Source: Candidatus Aenigmatarchaeota archaeon
GTDB taxonomy: Archaea; Aenigmatarchaeota; Aenigmatarchaeia; CG10238-14; SpSt-28
Direction: 5' to 3'
DNA length: 37,604 nt
NCBI GenBank assembly: GCA_020832825.1
Contig: JAJHRL010000004.1
Location: 1-37,604 of the forward strand
This document shows positions 24,597 to 32,959 of the stretch, piece after piece; positions within the stretch are counted from its first letter, which is position 1, and every line of letters starts with the position of its first letter. The translations under genes were made by a program, and so were the position numbers. The notes below the pieces were generated by a model. The model was given only the letters and a program-made list of their open reading frames with translations, was not told where the DNA came from and did not search any database.

Positions 24597-24884
24597 ATGC
24601 CAATCTTTGGCGGCCTAGTTGACTTAGGAATAGCATTCCTCTTAGCTGCAGTATTCGCAGAGTATCTGAAGTTCAGAAATGTTGCAAAGAAAGGCTTTAA
24701 TTGGTTAATCTTAGCAGGAGTATTTTTCCTCTTCGCCGGAACATTCCCAGTAGCAACAACCTTGGGTGGATACTTGGGAACATCAGTATGGAACGGACTA
24801 GCTCAACTCTTTGAAGTCTTAGGATGGCTCTTTGCCTTACTAGGAACTTTGTTCATAGTCTATGAAGCTTTCATAGAGAAATAG
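24597..24884 (+). CDS. Small multi-TM membrane protein of unknown function
   Basis: 95 aa with about 3 TM segments; GGTGA SD, TTTAAA promoter element, T-rich tract after the stop. Confidence 0.75.
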   Translation: MPIFGGLVDLGIAFLLAAVFAEYLKFRNVAKKGFNWLILAGVFFLFAGTFPVATTLGGYLGTSVWNGLAQLFEVLGWLFALLGTLFIVYEAFIEK

Positions 24885-24943
24885 TTTTTACCCTCTTTTT
24901 TCTTTTTTATTTTTTGAGAGGTAAGAGTAGGACAACGTTTTCG

Positions 24944-25560
24944 TCAATGTCCGAGGGTTTTTTGTAATTTAATTAGAGGTAGTGTGGAAATTAAGGAAAT
25001 GGATCCGCTAATTAAAAATACCATACGGAAATCTAATATATCCGCAATTATACCAGCAATTAACATGGCTAGGGCACCACTATACCCCATAGCCATGTAA
25101 ACATAGCCAAGTTCTTCACCTCTCCTCTTTTTTGAAGTTATATCTGTCATCATAGCTTGCTAAGAAGGGGAAGCAAGGGAAGAACCTATTCCTAATAAAA
25201 GAAAGTTGTAGAGAACAAACATGATAGACATTCGTTACAAAAATATAACCAAAAATACCGGCTGAATTTACGAGGTTTGCAATAATAGAAAATTTTATTC
25301 TACCATACTTATCTGCTAATTTCCCCATAAAAGGTTGTATTGTTGAAAATACTATACCATAGATAGCATAGGCAATTCCGACAGAAAGCATATTTTCTCC
25401 AATATTTTTTACGAATATTGCATATATGGGTGCTATCATTTCAACGGTAAATGTAAAAAACACACTCCATAAAATCAGTAAAACTAGTGGCTTACGGTTG
25501 CTTATTATTTGGAATTGTAGCGGAAGATTAAAAATACAAAAAGGTAGACCGACTAATGAA
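24944..25560 (-). pseudogene. Degraded MFS transporter (half-length, frame-disrupted)
   Basis: 'MLSVGIAYAIYGIVFSTIQPFMGKLADKYGRIKFSIIANLVNSAGIFGYIF' (25116-25592 ORF) and 'TSKKRRGEELGYVYMAMGYSGALAMLIAGIIADILDFRMVFLISGSISLIS' (24944-25153 ORF) are consecutive MFS segments in different frames; the 5' end of the ORF runs into a tRNA. Confidence 0.75.
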
Positions 25561-25568
25561 TTGATTTT

Positions 25569-25696
25569 GCAGGGGGTGGGATTTGAACCCACGAAGGGAC
25601 TAACCCAGCAGGTTTCTTCTTACCACCTAAGCCTCGGCTAATTCTGAGCTTCAGCTTTTTTATCTGCCGCCATCGACCAGGCTAGGCGACCCCTGC
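25569..25696 (-). tRNA. tRNA-Leu(TAG), apparently with two introns (31 nt at 30/31 and 12 nt at 37/38)
   Basis: Acceptor GCAGGGG/CCCCTGC, T arm GTGGG-TTCAAAT-CCCAC, long variable arm GGGTTAGTCCC. Removing ATAAAAAAGCTGAAGCTCAGAATTAGCCGAG and TGGTAAGAAGAA gives anticodon arm GCAGG-CTTAGGA-CCTGC. Confidence 0.85.
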
Positions 25697-25771
25697 ACTA
25701 ATAAGAAATTGTACGGGAAAAATTTAAACTCCATCGACTTTTTGTTCCATAGCTTCTTTTAGACAAAATAT

Positions 25772-25856
25772 GCTCCCGGCGGGATTTGAACCCGCGTCTG
25801 AGCCTTTCTCTATCTTCGAGAGGGCTCTATCCTTGACCTGGCTAGACGACGGGAGC
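25772..25856 (-). tRNA. tRNA-Glu(CTC) with an 11-nt intron
   Basis: Acceptor GCTCCCG/CGGGAGC; anticodon stem GAGCC/GGCTC; loop CTCTCG^AAGATAGAGAA^A; CTCT pairs with intron AGAG to form a bulge-helix-loop. Confidence 0.9.
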
Positions 25857-25881
25857 ACTAATGAGAATTATCGCTAGTAAA

Positions 25882-26157
25882 TTAAAAGATAATGCGAAAA
25901 TCGGGAAAATCTATTTCCATGTCTACTTTCTCAACTTTAAAATCTTCAATTTCTGCTAAAGGATGATTACTCCTCATTATTTCTATCATTTTCTCTACAT
26001 CGTCTTTTTCCCCGCATAGAATAGCTTCAACTTTATTTCCTGGTAGATTTCTAACATATCCTCTTAATCCCAACATTTTGGCATATCTCTCCACAAACCT
26101 TCTGTATCCAATTCCTTGGACTTTTCCAGAAACCAAAACTCTAACTTTTTCTTCCAT
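25882..26157 (-). CDS. acyP: Acylphosphatase
   Basis: 'VRVLVSGKVQGIGYRRFVERYAKMLGLRGYVRNLPGNKVEAILCG'. Confidence 0.95.
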   Translation of the reverse strand: MEEKVRVLVSGKVQGIGYRRFVERYAKMLGLRGYVRNLPGNKVEAILCGEKDDVEKMIEIMRSNHPLAEIEDFKVEKVDMEIDFPDFRIIF

Positions 26158-26205
26158 ATACTTTTAGAATCATCAAGCCTATAAATTTCTTAGGTAAAAG
26201 ATGGA

Positions 26206-27249
26206 ATGAAAGAAGAGAAAGAAGCAGAAGTGAGGGAAGGGAAAATAAGGATAGATGAAGAGTTGACTAAAAAACTGAGACATGCCCACTATGGAGTTTT
26301 TGGACATTCAACAGTTGATGTATGTCATTACACTAAAAAGGCATTGAAGAAAGAAAAAGTTTGCTATAAAAGGAAGTTTTTCGGGATAGAAACGCATAGA
26401 TGCATGGAATTTTCTCCAGCAGGTCTATTCTGTCATAATAGATGCATTTATTGCTGGAGGCCAACAGATTTTTACAAAACATTAAAATTAGATGAAGATA
26501 AGGTTGATGATCCAGAAGAAATAGTTGAGAATCTTTTAAAAGAAAGAAATAAATTGCTTACAGGTTTTGGAGGAAATGAAAAGGTTGATAAAAAACTCTA
26601 TAAAGAAGCTTTAGTTCCAACTCATTTTGCTATTTCATTAAGTGGAGAACCAACTTTGTATCCAAAACTACCAGAATTAATAAAATATTTAAAGTCCTTA
26701 CCTCACACAAAATCAATTTTTTTGGTGACAAATGGTCAAGAACCAGAAATGTTAGAAAGATTGGAGAGAGAAAATGCCTTACCCACGCAAATTTACTTGT
26801 CGATGAATGCAGGAAAGTTAGGAACTTTTAAAAAAGTAAATTGCCCTTTAATGACCGATGCATGGGAGAGATTCAATAGAAGTTTAGAGTTTTTATCAAA
26901 AACAAAAACCAGAACACTAATAAGAATAACGTTGATAAGAGGTTTTAATGATTCTAAAGAAGAAATTAAGTATTTTGCAGAATTGATAAAAAAAGGAAAC
27001 CCGCATTTTGTCGAAGTAAAATCCTATATGCATGTTGGTTACTCTAAAAGCAGGTTAACTGAAAAGGAAATGCTGACAATGGAGGAAATAAGAGAATGGA
27101 CAAAGGAACTTCAGAAATTCTTGCCAAATTTCGAGTTTATGGATGAAGATGAAGATGCGAGAATTGTTGTTTTACAAAACAGAGAAAGGTATGTTGACAG
27201 ATGGATTGTAAAGCCAGAAGAGAGCACACTATTCGAGTTTGGATTGTAG
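26206..27249 (+). CDS. taw1: tRNA 4-demethylwyosine synthase (radical SAM)
   Basis: 'CMEFSPAGLFCHNRCIYCWRPTDFYKTL', 'HFAISLSGEPTLYPKLPELIKYLK', 'FLVTNGQEPEML' match Taw1/TYW1. Confidence 0.93.
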   Translation: MKEEKEAEVREGKIRIDEELTKKLRHAHYGVFGHSTVDVCHYTKKALKKEKVCYKRKFFGIETHRCMEFSPAGLFCHNRCIYCWRPTDFYKTLKLDEDKVDDPEEIVENLLKERNKLLTGFGGNEKVDKKLYKEALVPTHFAISLSGEPTLYPKLPELIKYLKSLPHTKSIFLVTNGQEPEMLERLERENALPTQIYLSMNAGKLGTFKKVNCPLMTDAWERFNRSLEFLSKTKTRTLIRITLIRGFNDSKEEIKYFAELIKKGNPHFVEVKSYMHVGYSKSRLTEKEMLTMEEIREWTKELQKFLPNFEFMDEDEDARIVVLQNRERYVDRWIVKPEESTLFEFGL

Positions 27250-27262
27250 AAAACTACAAAGT

Positions 27263-27335
27263 GGGACGGGTGGGATTTGAACCCACGACGCACCGGTCTT
27301 CAGCCGGTCGCTCTCCCGGGCTGAGCTACCGTCCC
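27263..27335 (-). tRNA. tRNA-Phe(GAA)
   Basis: Acceptor GGGACGG/CCGTCCC; anticodon stem ACCGG-CTGAAGA-CCGGT. Confidence 0.95.
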
Positions 27336-27393
27336 TCTAATTAACATTTTCTGTTTTCTTTAAAATTTTTAAACTTGAGCATCAAAAAAATGC

Positions 27394-28569
27394 ATGCAAA
27401 ATTTGAAGATTAACTCTTTTAACTACACTCCACCTAGAATTGAGATAGTAGAGAGAAAGGGAATAGGACATCCCGATACTATATGTGATTCAATTGCAGA
27501 GAGATTTGCGTTGAACTTAACAAAATATTACCTGAAGAAGTTTAATCGCGTCCTTCATTTTAATGTTGACAAAGCTTTGTTAGCTGCTGGAGAGGCAAAA
27601 ACTAAGTTTGGAGGAGGAAAAATATTGAAGCCTATGAAGATATTTTTTGGGGATAGAGCAACATATTGTGTTGAGAATGAAGTAATTCCAGTTGATGAAA
27701 TATTGATTGACTCAGTTTACAGCTGGTTAAAGGAAAACTTGAGATTTGTGAACGAGGAAAATCTGGAAGTAATAAATGAAATAAAACACGGCTCAGAAGA
27801 ATTAGCTTCAATTTTTAGAAAAGAAGAAGAATATTTGCCAGCTAATGATACTAGTGCTCTCGTTGGTTATGCTCCTCCTACACTTTTAGAGAAATGTGTT
27901 TTAGAGTTGGAACAGTATTTAAACTCTAAGGAATTTAAGAAAAGGTTTCCCGAAAGCGGAGAAGACATAAAGGTCATGGGTTTAAGAGAGGATAATAACT
28001 TCAGCTTTACGATTGCCATGGCTTTTGTTGATAGATTTGTAAAGGATGAGAAAGACTATTTTAGGAAAAAAGATGAAATTTTAGAGGAAGTGAGAAGATT
28101 CTTGAGTATGAAATTTGGAATTAATGCAGAATTGTATTTGAATACATTAGATGAAAAGAATAAAGGCGAGGAAGGATGTTATTTAACTGTTACAGGTACT
28201 TCAGCCGAGTCTGCTGACTCCGGTGAAGTTGGGCGAGGCAATAGGGTAAACGGAGTGATTGCGTTGAATAGACCAGCTGGCTCTGAAGCTGCCCCTGGAA
28301 AAAATATGGTTAGTCATGTTGGAAAAATCTACAACATTTTAGCTTTTGATCTAGCGAATAAAATTTATGAGAGAATAGGAAAGCACAATTATGTTTGGCT
28401 CCTTAGCCAGATTGGACGTCCTATTGACAAACCTTTAATAATTTCTATTGAGGTTGATAAGCTAGAAAAGGGAGAAGAGAAAATAATTGAAGAAATTGTT
28501 GAAAAAAGGTTTGAGACTTTGAAAGATTTTATAAATGATCTGATAGAAGGAAAGTTTAAAGTTTGCTGA
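27394..28569 (+). CDS. mat: Archaeal-type S-adenosylmethionine synthetase
   Basis: 'ERKGIGHPDTICDSIAERF', 'TSAESADSGEVGRGNRVNGVIALNRPAGSEAAPGKNMVSHVGKIYN'. Confidence 0.96.
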   Translation: MQNLKINSFNYTPPRIEIVERKGIGHPDTICDSIAERFALNLTKYYLKKFNRVLHFNVDKALLAAGEAKTKFGGGKILKPMKIFFGDRATYCVENEVIPVDEILIDSVYSWLKENLRFVNEENLEVINEIKHGSEELASIFRKEEEYLPANDTSALVGYAPPTLLEKCVLELEQYLNSKEFKKRFPESGEDIKVMGLREDNNFSFTIAMAFVDRFVKDEKDYFRKKDEILEEVRRFLSMKFGINAELYLNTLDEKNKGEEGCYLTVTGTSAESADSGEVGRGNRVNGVIALNRPAGSEAAPGKNMVSHVGKIYNILAFDLANKIYERIGKHNYVWLLSQIGRPIDKPLIISIEVDKLEKGEEKIIEEIVEKRFETLKDFINDLIEGKFKVC

Positions 28570-29227
28570 GTCTATATTTTATCCCTTCTATTAGAATGAA
28601 AATTAATACACCGAGAACCACTTTTATCCCTCTAGGTATTTTGCTTATCCTATGATAAAAAACTTTTACCGGAATTTGCTTAATTCTTAAATTGTTTTTT
28701 ATAACATCCGCCAGTATAGAATTTTCGATTATATAGCCACCATGAATATTTTTAACTTTTTTTATTGCTTTCTCTCCAAATGCCATAAACCCACAGTTAG
28801 TATCTCTTAAATTTACTCCAAACAAAAAGTTGAAAGCCTTTCTCCATAGAAAATTTCCAATTTTATGTCTAAAAGGAACTTCTTTCCAATTTCTAAAACC
28901 TATCACAAAGTCTGCTTCCCCACTTTTTATTGGCTTTAACAGATTTTTTGCCTCCTCCGGCAAATACTGCAAATCAGCATCTATGATCACGATATTTTTA
29001 AGATTCTTTTTCCTAGCATATCTGAATGCTGTTCTTAACGCTTCTCCTTTACCTTTGTTTACTTTATGCCTTAAAACTACAGCTCCAGCCTTCATTGCTA
29101 GTTCATAAGTTCTATCCTTGCTTCCATCATCCACAACAATTACTTTAAATCCCAATTTCCTTAACCTCGAGACAACTTCATAGATGTTTTTCTCTTCATT
29201 GTATGCGGGAACTATTGCATAGTCCAT
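28556..29227 (-). CDS. Family 2 glycosyltransferase (dolichol-phosphate sugar synthase-like)
   Basis: 'IVPAYNEEKNIYEVVSRLRKLGFKVIVVDDGSKDRTYELA', 'NKGKGEALRTAFRYA', 'IDADLQYLPEE', C-terminal hydrophobic helix. Confidence 0.92.
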   Translation of the reverse strand: MDYAIVPAYNEEKNIYEVVSRLRKLGFKVIVVDDGSKDRTYELAMKAGAVVLRHKVNKGKGEALRTAFRYARKKNLKNIVIIDADLQYLPEEAKNLLKPIKSGEADFVIGFRNWKEVPFRHKIGNFLWRKAFNFLFGVNLRDTNCGFMAFGEKAIKKVKNIHGGYIIENSILADVIKNNLRIKQIPVKVFYHRISKIPRGIKVVLGVLIFILIEGIKYRLSKL

Positions 29228-29248
29228 TAATTAATTTTTCTAGATAGT

Positions 29249-29809
29249 ATGAATAAAATGATATGTCCACGTTGTGGAATGAATGTTGATAAGTTGTATG
29301 AAAACTTATGTCTTTCCTGCTATTTAGAGAGGCTTGAAGTGCAAGAAATTTTCGTGAGAAAATGTAAAATCTGCGGAAAATACTTTGTATCTAAAAAAAG
29401 TTTTGAGAGCATAAACGAAGCACTTGAATTTTACAAGAAAAAGTTTCTCTCAAAAAAATGGGGGGAGTTAATTGCGGTCTTGCCTCCTGAAAAGATTAAA
29501 ATAATAGAAAAAGAGTTTGTTTGTAAAAAATGCGAGAAAAAAGTAACTAAAAAAGTAGAGGCTATAGTTCAATTAAGAGGGGAAGATGTGGAAGAAATAG
29601 TAAAAGAATTTGAAGTGCTTGGAACAAATGTTAAAGAAGGAATTGACTTGAACTTCTCTTCCAAAAAGGATGCTTATGAGTTTGTTAATAAATTGAGAAA
29701 GAAATATAAATTATTGATAAAAATTTCAAAAAAGCTTGTTGGAATGAAAGGAGGTAAAAGGGTATACAAAGATACGATAGTGGTGAGAATCGATGGTAAA
29801 AGAAAGTGA
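29249..29809 (+). CDS. NMD3-like zinc-finger protein (60S export/ribosome-related family)
   Basis: 'ICPRCGMNVDKLYENLCLSCYLER...KCKICGKYF...CKKCEKKV'. Confidence 0.8.
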   Translation: MNKMICPRCGMNVDKLYENLCLSCYLERLEVQEIFVRKCKICGKYFVSKKSFESINEALEFYKKKFLSKKWGELIAVLPPEKIKIIEKEFVCKKCEKKVTKKVEAIVQLRGEDVEEIVKEFEVLGTNVKEGIDLNFSSKKDAYEFVNKLRKKYKLLIKISKKLVGMKGGKRVYKDTIVVRIDGKRK

Positions 29810-30113
29810 ACTTAGCGAAGAAGAGTTAGAAATAGCTAGGATTAGGTTGCCGAGAGAAGGAGAAGTATTAGGTGTTGTTGAGGCTATGGTTGGTGGAGAT
29901 AGAATGAGGGTTCTTTGTGAGGACGGGAAGGAAAGAATATGTAGAATTCCTGGAAAATTGAGAAAAAAGGTTTGGATTAAGGAAGGAGATCTAATCTTGG
30001 TGATGCCTTGGAAAGTTCAGAGTGATAAGAGGGGAGATGTAATTTTTAGATATACACCAACTCAAGCTTCTTGGCTAAAGAAAAAAGGATACATAAAGAA
30101 CTTGCAGGTATAA
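29793..30113 (+). CDS. eif1A: Translation initiation factor aIF1A
   Basis: 'IRLPREGEVLGVVEAMVGGDRMRVLCEDGKERICRIPGKLRKKVWIKEGDLILVMPW'. Confidence 0.96.
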   Translation: MVKESELSEEELEIARIRLPREGEVLGVVEAMVGGDRMRVLCEDGKERICRIPGKLRKKVWIKEGDLILVMPWKVQSDKRGDVIFRYTPTQASWLKKKGYIKNLQV

Positions 30114-30115
30114 AA

Positions 30116-30829
30116 ATGGAAGATTTTCTTTCGGAAGGAAAAATAGAAGGAAAAGTTTATGACAAAAGGACACTAATGGCAATTTTCAAGCTTATGAAAA
30201 GAGGAATAATAAAAACTCTTGAATCTACAGTGAAGGAAGGAAAAGAAAGCGTGGTTGTAGCAGCCAAGAACAAAGATGGAGAATGGCTTGCACTAAAAAT
30301 CTATAGAGTGGAGCATTGTGATTTCAAGAGTATGTGGAAGTATTTAATTTCTGATTATAGGTTTGAAAGAGTAAGAAATGATAGGTGGCACGTTGTTACA
30401 AATTGGGCAAGGAGAGAATTTAAGAACATGCAGATAGCTTTAGAGGCTGGCGTTTCTGCACCAAGACCAATAGCTGTTTATGAAAACATTTTAGCAATGA
30501 GCTTTATAGGGGAAAATGGAGTGCCCGCGCCAACTCTTGCTCAGCTTGAGAAAGAAGAGCTGGATTGGAAAGGAATTTATGAACAGATTAAAGAGGAAAT
30601 ATTTAAATTGACAAAAGCTGGAATAATTCATTCGGATTTAAGCGCTTTCAACATACTTTATTATGATAAAGCTTACATCATAGACTTTAGTCAAGGAGTA
30701 ACAAATAGACATCCTTTAGCTGTTAGCTTCTTAGAGAGAGATGTGAAAAATATAAATGAATTCTTTAAGAAAAAGAATGTAGAAGTTGATGAAAATCTCT
30801 TTGAGAAGCTGAGAGGGCTGATAGAATGA
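30116..30829 (+). CDS. rio1: RIO1-family serine/threonine kinase
   Basis: 'STVKEGKESVVVAA...ALKIYRVEHCDFKSMWKYLISDYRFERVRNDRWHVVTNWARREFKNM', 'GIIHSDLSAFNILYYDKAYIIDFSQGV'; ATG at 30116 follows the aIF1A stop. Confidence 0.94.
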   Translation: MEDFLSEGKIEGKVYDKRTLMAIFKLMKRGIIKTLESTVKEGKESVVVAAKNKDGEWLALKIYRVEHCDFKSMWKYLISDYRFERVRNDRWHVVTNWARREFKNMQIALEAGVSAPRPIAVYENILAMSFIGENGVPAPTLAQLEKEELDWKGIYEQIKEEIFKLTKAGIIHSDLSAFNILYYDKAYIIDFSQGVTNRHPLAVSFLERDVKNINEFFKKKNVEVDENLFEKLRGLIE

Positions 30830-31326
30830 GAGAGACTGTTGTTTTAACAGAGGAAAGAGCAAAAATGCTTAGAAGAAAAAAAGAATGGATAGAAAGAATA
30901 GAGAAACTTAGCAATTGTAAAATTTCTATTGAAGATCAAGAGGCCGTAATTGAGGGAGAAGATCCTTTAATCATTCTAAGGGTCAAAGAAGTTTTTAGAG
31001 CTTTAAATAGAGGTTTTGACTTAGATTCAGCTCTTTATTTGCTTGATGAAAACTATTTCTTGGAAATAATTGATGTTAAGGAGTATGGAAAAACAAGAGA
31101 GAGACAACTCCAACTTAAAGGAAGGGTTATTGGAAGAAAGGGAAGCATTAAAAAAATGATTGAAGAAAAAACGAATACGAAAATTTGCATTCATGGCAAA
31201 ACAATTTCTATAATTGGTAGATGGGAGAATTTGCAAGTTGCAAAAAGAGCGATAGAGATGCTTCTTGAAGGTAAAATGCATTCCAGCGTTCAAAGGTTTT
31301 TGGAGAAGAATATTGTTGGTTATTAG
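30826..31326 (+). CDS. KH-domain RNA-binding protein (archaeal Dim2/Pno1-like)
   Basis: 'LQLKGRVIGRKGSIKKMIEEKTNTKICIHGKTISIIGRWENLQVAKRAIEMLLEG'; follows RIO1, the usual archaeal neighbourhood. Confidence 0.9.
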   Translation: MRETVVLTEERAKMLRRKKEWIERIEKLSNCKISIEDQEAVIEGEDPLIILRVKEVFRALNRGFDLDSALYLLDENYFLEIIDVKEYGKTRERQLQLKGRVIGRKGSIKKMIEEKTNTKICIHGKTISIIGRWENLQVAKRAIEMLLEGKMHSSVQRFLEKNIVGY

Positions 31327-31363
31327 TTAATGATTTATAGTAGTAGAACAAGAATATTGTGTT

Positions 31364-32959
31364 ATGGAAGGAGTTTCTCCTGAGGAAATAGCAGAGAAAA
31401 TAAGAGAAGTGAGTATAGCTGAGTTTTTTGAGAAAAATAGACATTTGCTTGGCTACGAAAATCCAACTAAAAGTTTATTCACAGTAGTTAAGGAGGGAGT
31501 TGATAATTCGATTGACGCATGTTTAGAAGCTAGAATTTTACCTAAAATAAAGGTTAGTGTTAAGCATGTTGGAGAGAATGTTTATAGAGTGAAAATTGAG
31601 GATAACGGTCCTGGATTACCTCCAGAAAAAATCCCTATTGCTTTTGGCAAATTTTTAGTTGGAAGCAAGTTCTATCGGTATAGACAATCTATTGGAACCC
31701 AAGGTATAGGAATTAAAGGAGCAATTTTGTACGCTCAGCTAACTACAGGAAAGCCAGCCAAGATAATAAGTTACTACAAGAAGAAAAAACACACATTTGA
31801 GCTTATGATCGATGTTTTAAGAAATGAACCAAAAGTGGTTTCTTATTCTGCTGAAAATATAAGCGAAGAATTACATGGCCTATCGATAGAACTTTTTGTA
31901 GAAGGAAGGTATGTAGAGAAAGGACAATCTATACCAGTCTACTTAAAATATCTCTGGCTTGCAAATCCTTATGTTGAGATAACCTATGATGGTCCTGAAA
32001 ACGGGTTTAAATTAGAGCCTGTTGTAAATGAGCTACCACCAGCGCCTAAGGAAATTAAGCCGCATCCATATGGAGTTGAGTTAGGGAGATTTAGAAGAAT
32101 GTTACAATTAACTAATGCAAAAACAGTTTCAGGATTTCTTTCCTCTGAATTTTCTAGAGTTAGTCCACAAACCGCAGAAAAAATTTGCAAATTAGCAAGA
32201 GTTGATCCAAAAAAACACCCGAAAAATATAAGCGATGAAGAAGCAGAGAGATTGCATAAAGCAATGCAAAGCATAAAACTAAAAGCACCACCTACCAATT
32301 GTTTATCACCCTTAAAGGAGGATTTCCTTGCAGAGGCATTAAAAAAAGAATTTCAACCAGAATTTGTTACAGTTGTAATAAGAAGGCCAAACGTTTATAG
32401 AGGGAATCCGTTCCAAGTTCAAGTTGCTTTAGCCTATGGTGGAAAAATTAATGAGATACAATCAGGCCAACAGGCAGCTATTTTACTGAGGTTCGCAAAT
32501 CATACTCCCTTGCTCTACAATCAATCAGATTGCGCAATTACAAGGGCTGTAGAAGAAGTCGATTGGAGAAACTATGGTTTAAGTCAATCAGCTGGTAGCT
32601 TCCCACAAGCACCTCTCGTAATTTTTGTTGATTTGCTTTCAGTTTGGATACCATATAAAAGTGAAGGGAAGCAAGCAATTGCAGAGTACCCAGAAATAAT
32701 AAAAGAGATAAAATTAGGACTCCAGGAGGCTGGTAGAAGATTAGCTGTTTTTCTGCATAAAAAAATAATGAGGGAACAGCTGAGAATGAGGGCTAACATT
32801 TTTGAAGCATATTCAAATGTTTTTAGCGAGTTTGTTGCCGAGCTCACAGGGAAAGATTTAGAATACATAAAAAGAAAGATTTTAGAGTTAATTAAAAAAG
32901 GAGAATTTAAAGAAGGAGAAGAAAAAAGATTAAAAGAAGAAGTTATTGAGGTGAAATAG
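31364..32959 (+). CDS. top6B: DNA topoisomerase VI subunit B
   Basis: GHKL motifs 'VKEGVDNSIDAC', 'VKIEDNGPGLPPEKIP', 'SIGTQGIGIKGAILYAQLTTGKP'. Confidence 0.97.
   Translation: MEGVSPEEIAEKIREVSIAEFFEKNRHLLGYENPTKSLFTVVKEGVDNSIDACLEARILPKIKVSVKHVGENVYRVKIEDNGPGLPPEKIPIAFGKFLVGSKFYRYRQSIGTQGIGIKGAILYAQLTTGKPAKIISYYKKKKHTFELMIDVLRNEPKVVSYSAENISEELHGLSIELFVEGRYVEKGQSIPVYLKYLWLANPYVEITYDGPENGFKLEPVVNELPPAPKEIKPHPYGVELGRFRRMLQLTNAKTVSGFLSSEFSRVSPQTAEKICKLARVDPKKHPKNISDEEAERLHKAMQSIKLKAPPTNCLSPLKEDFLAEALKKEFQPEFVTVVIRRPNVYRGNPFQVQVALAYGGKINEIQSGQQAAILLRFANHTPLLYNQSDCAITRAVEEVDWRNYGLSQSAGSFPQAPLVIFVDLLSVWIPYKSEGKQAIAEYPEIIKEIKLGLQEAGRRLAVFLHKKIMREQLRMRANIFEAYSNVFSEFVAELTGKDLEYIKRKILELIKKGEFKEGEEKRLKEEVIEVK

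Noticed and set aside
25426-25641. ORF 25426-25641 (+) and the N-terminal 'MGSNPTPCKINSL...' of ORF 25116-25592 (-)
   Set aside because: Both run through the tRNA-Leu gene; the tRNA is the better explanation.
25569-25696. Single-intron reading of tRNA-Leu giving anticodon AAA, GAA or CAG
   Set aside because: Single-intron solutions lack T33, leave an unpaired anticodon stem (A-C at 31:39) or lack any BHB helix; the two-intron solution satisfies all of these.
30071-30115. N-terminal extension of the RIO1 ORF
   Set aside because: Overlaps the aIF1A 3' end; in-frame ATG at 30116 follows directly after the aIF1A stop.
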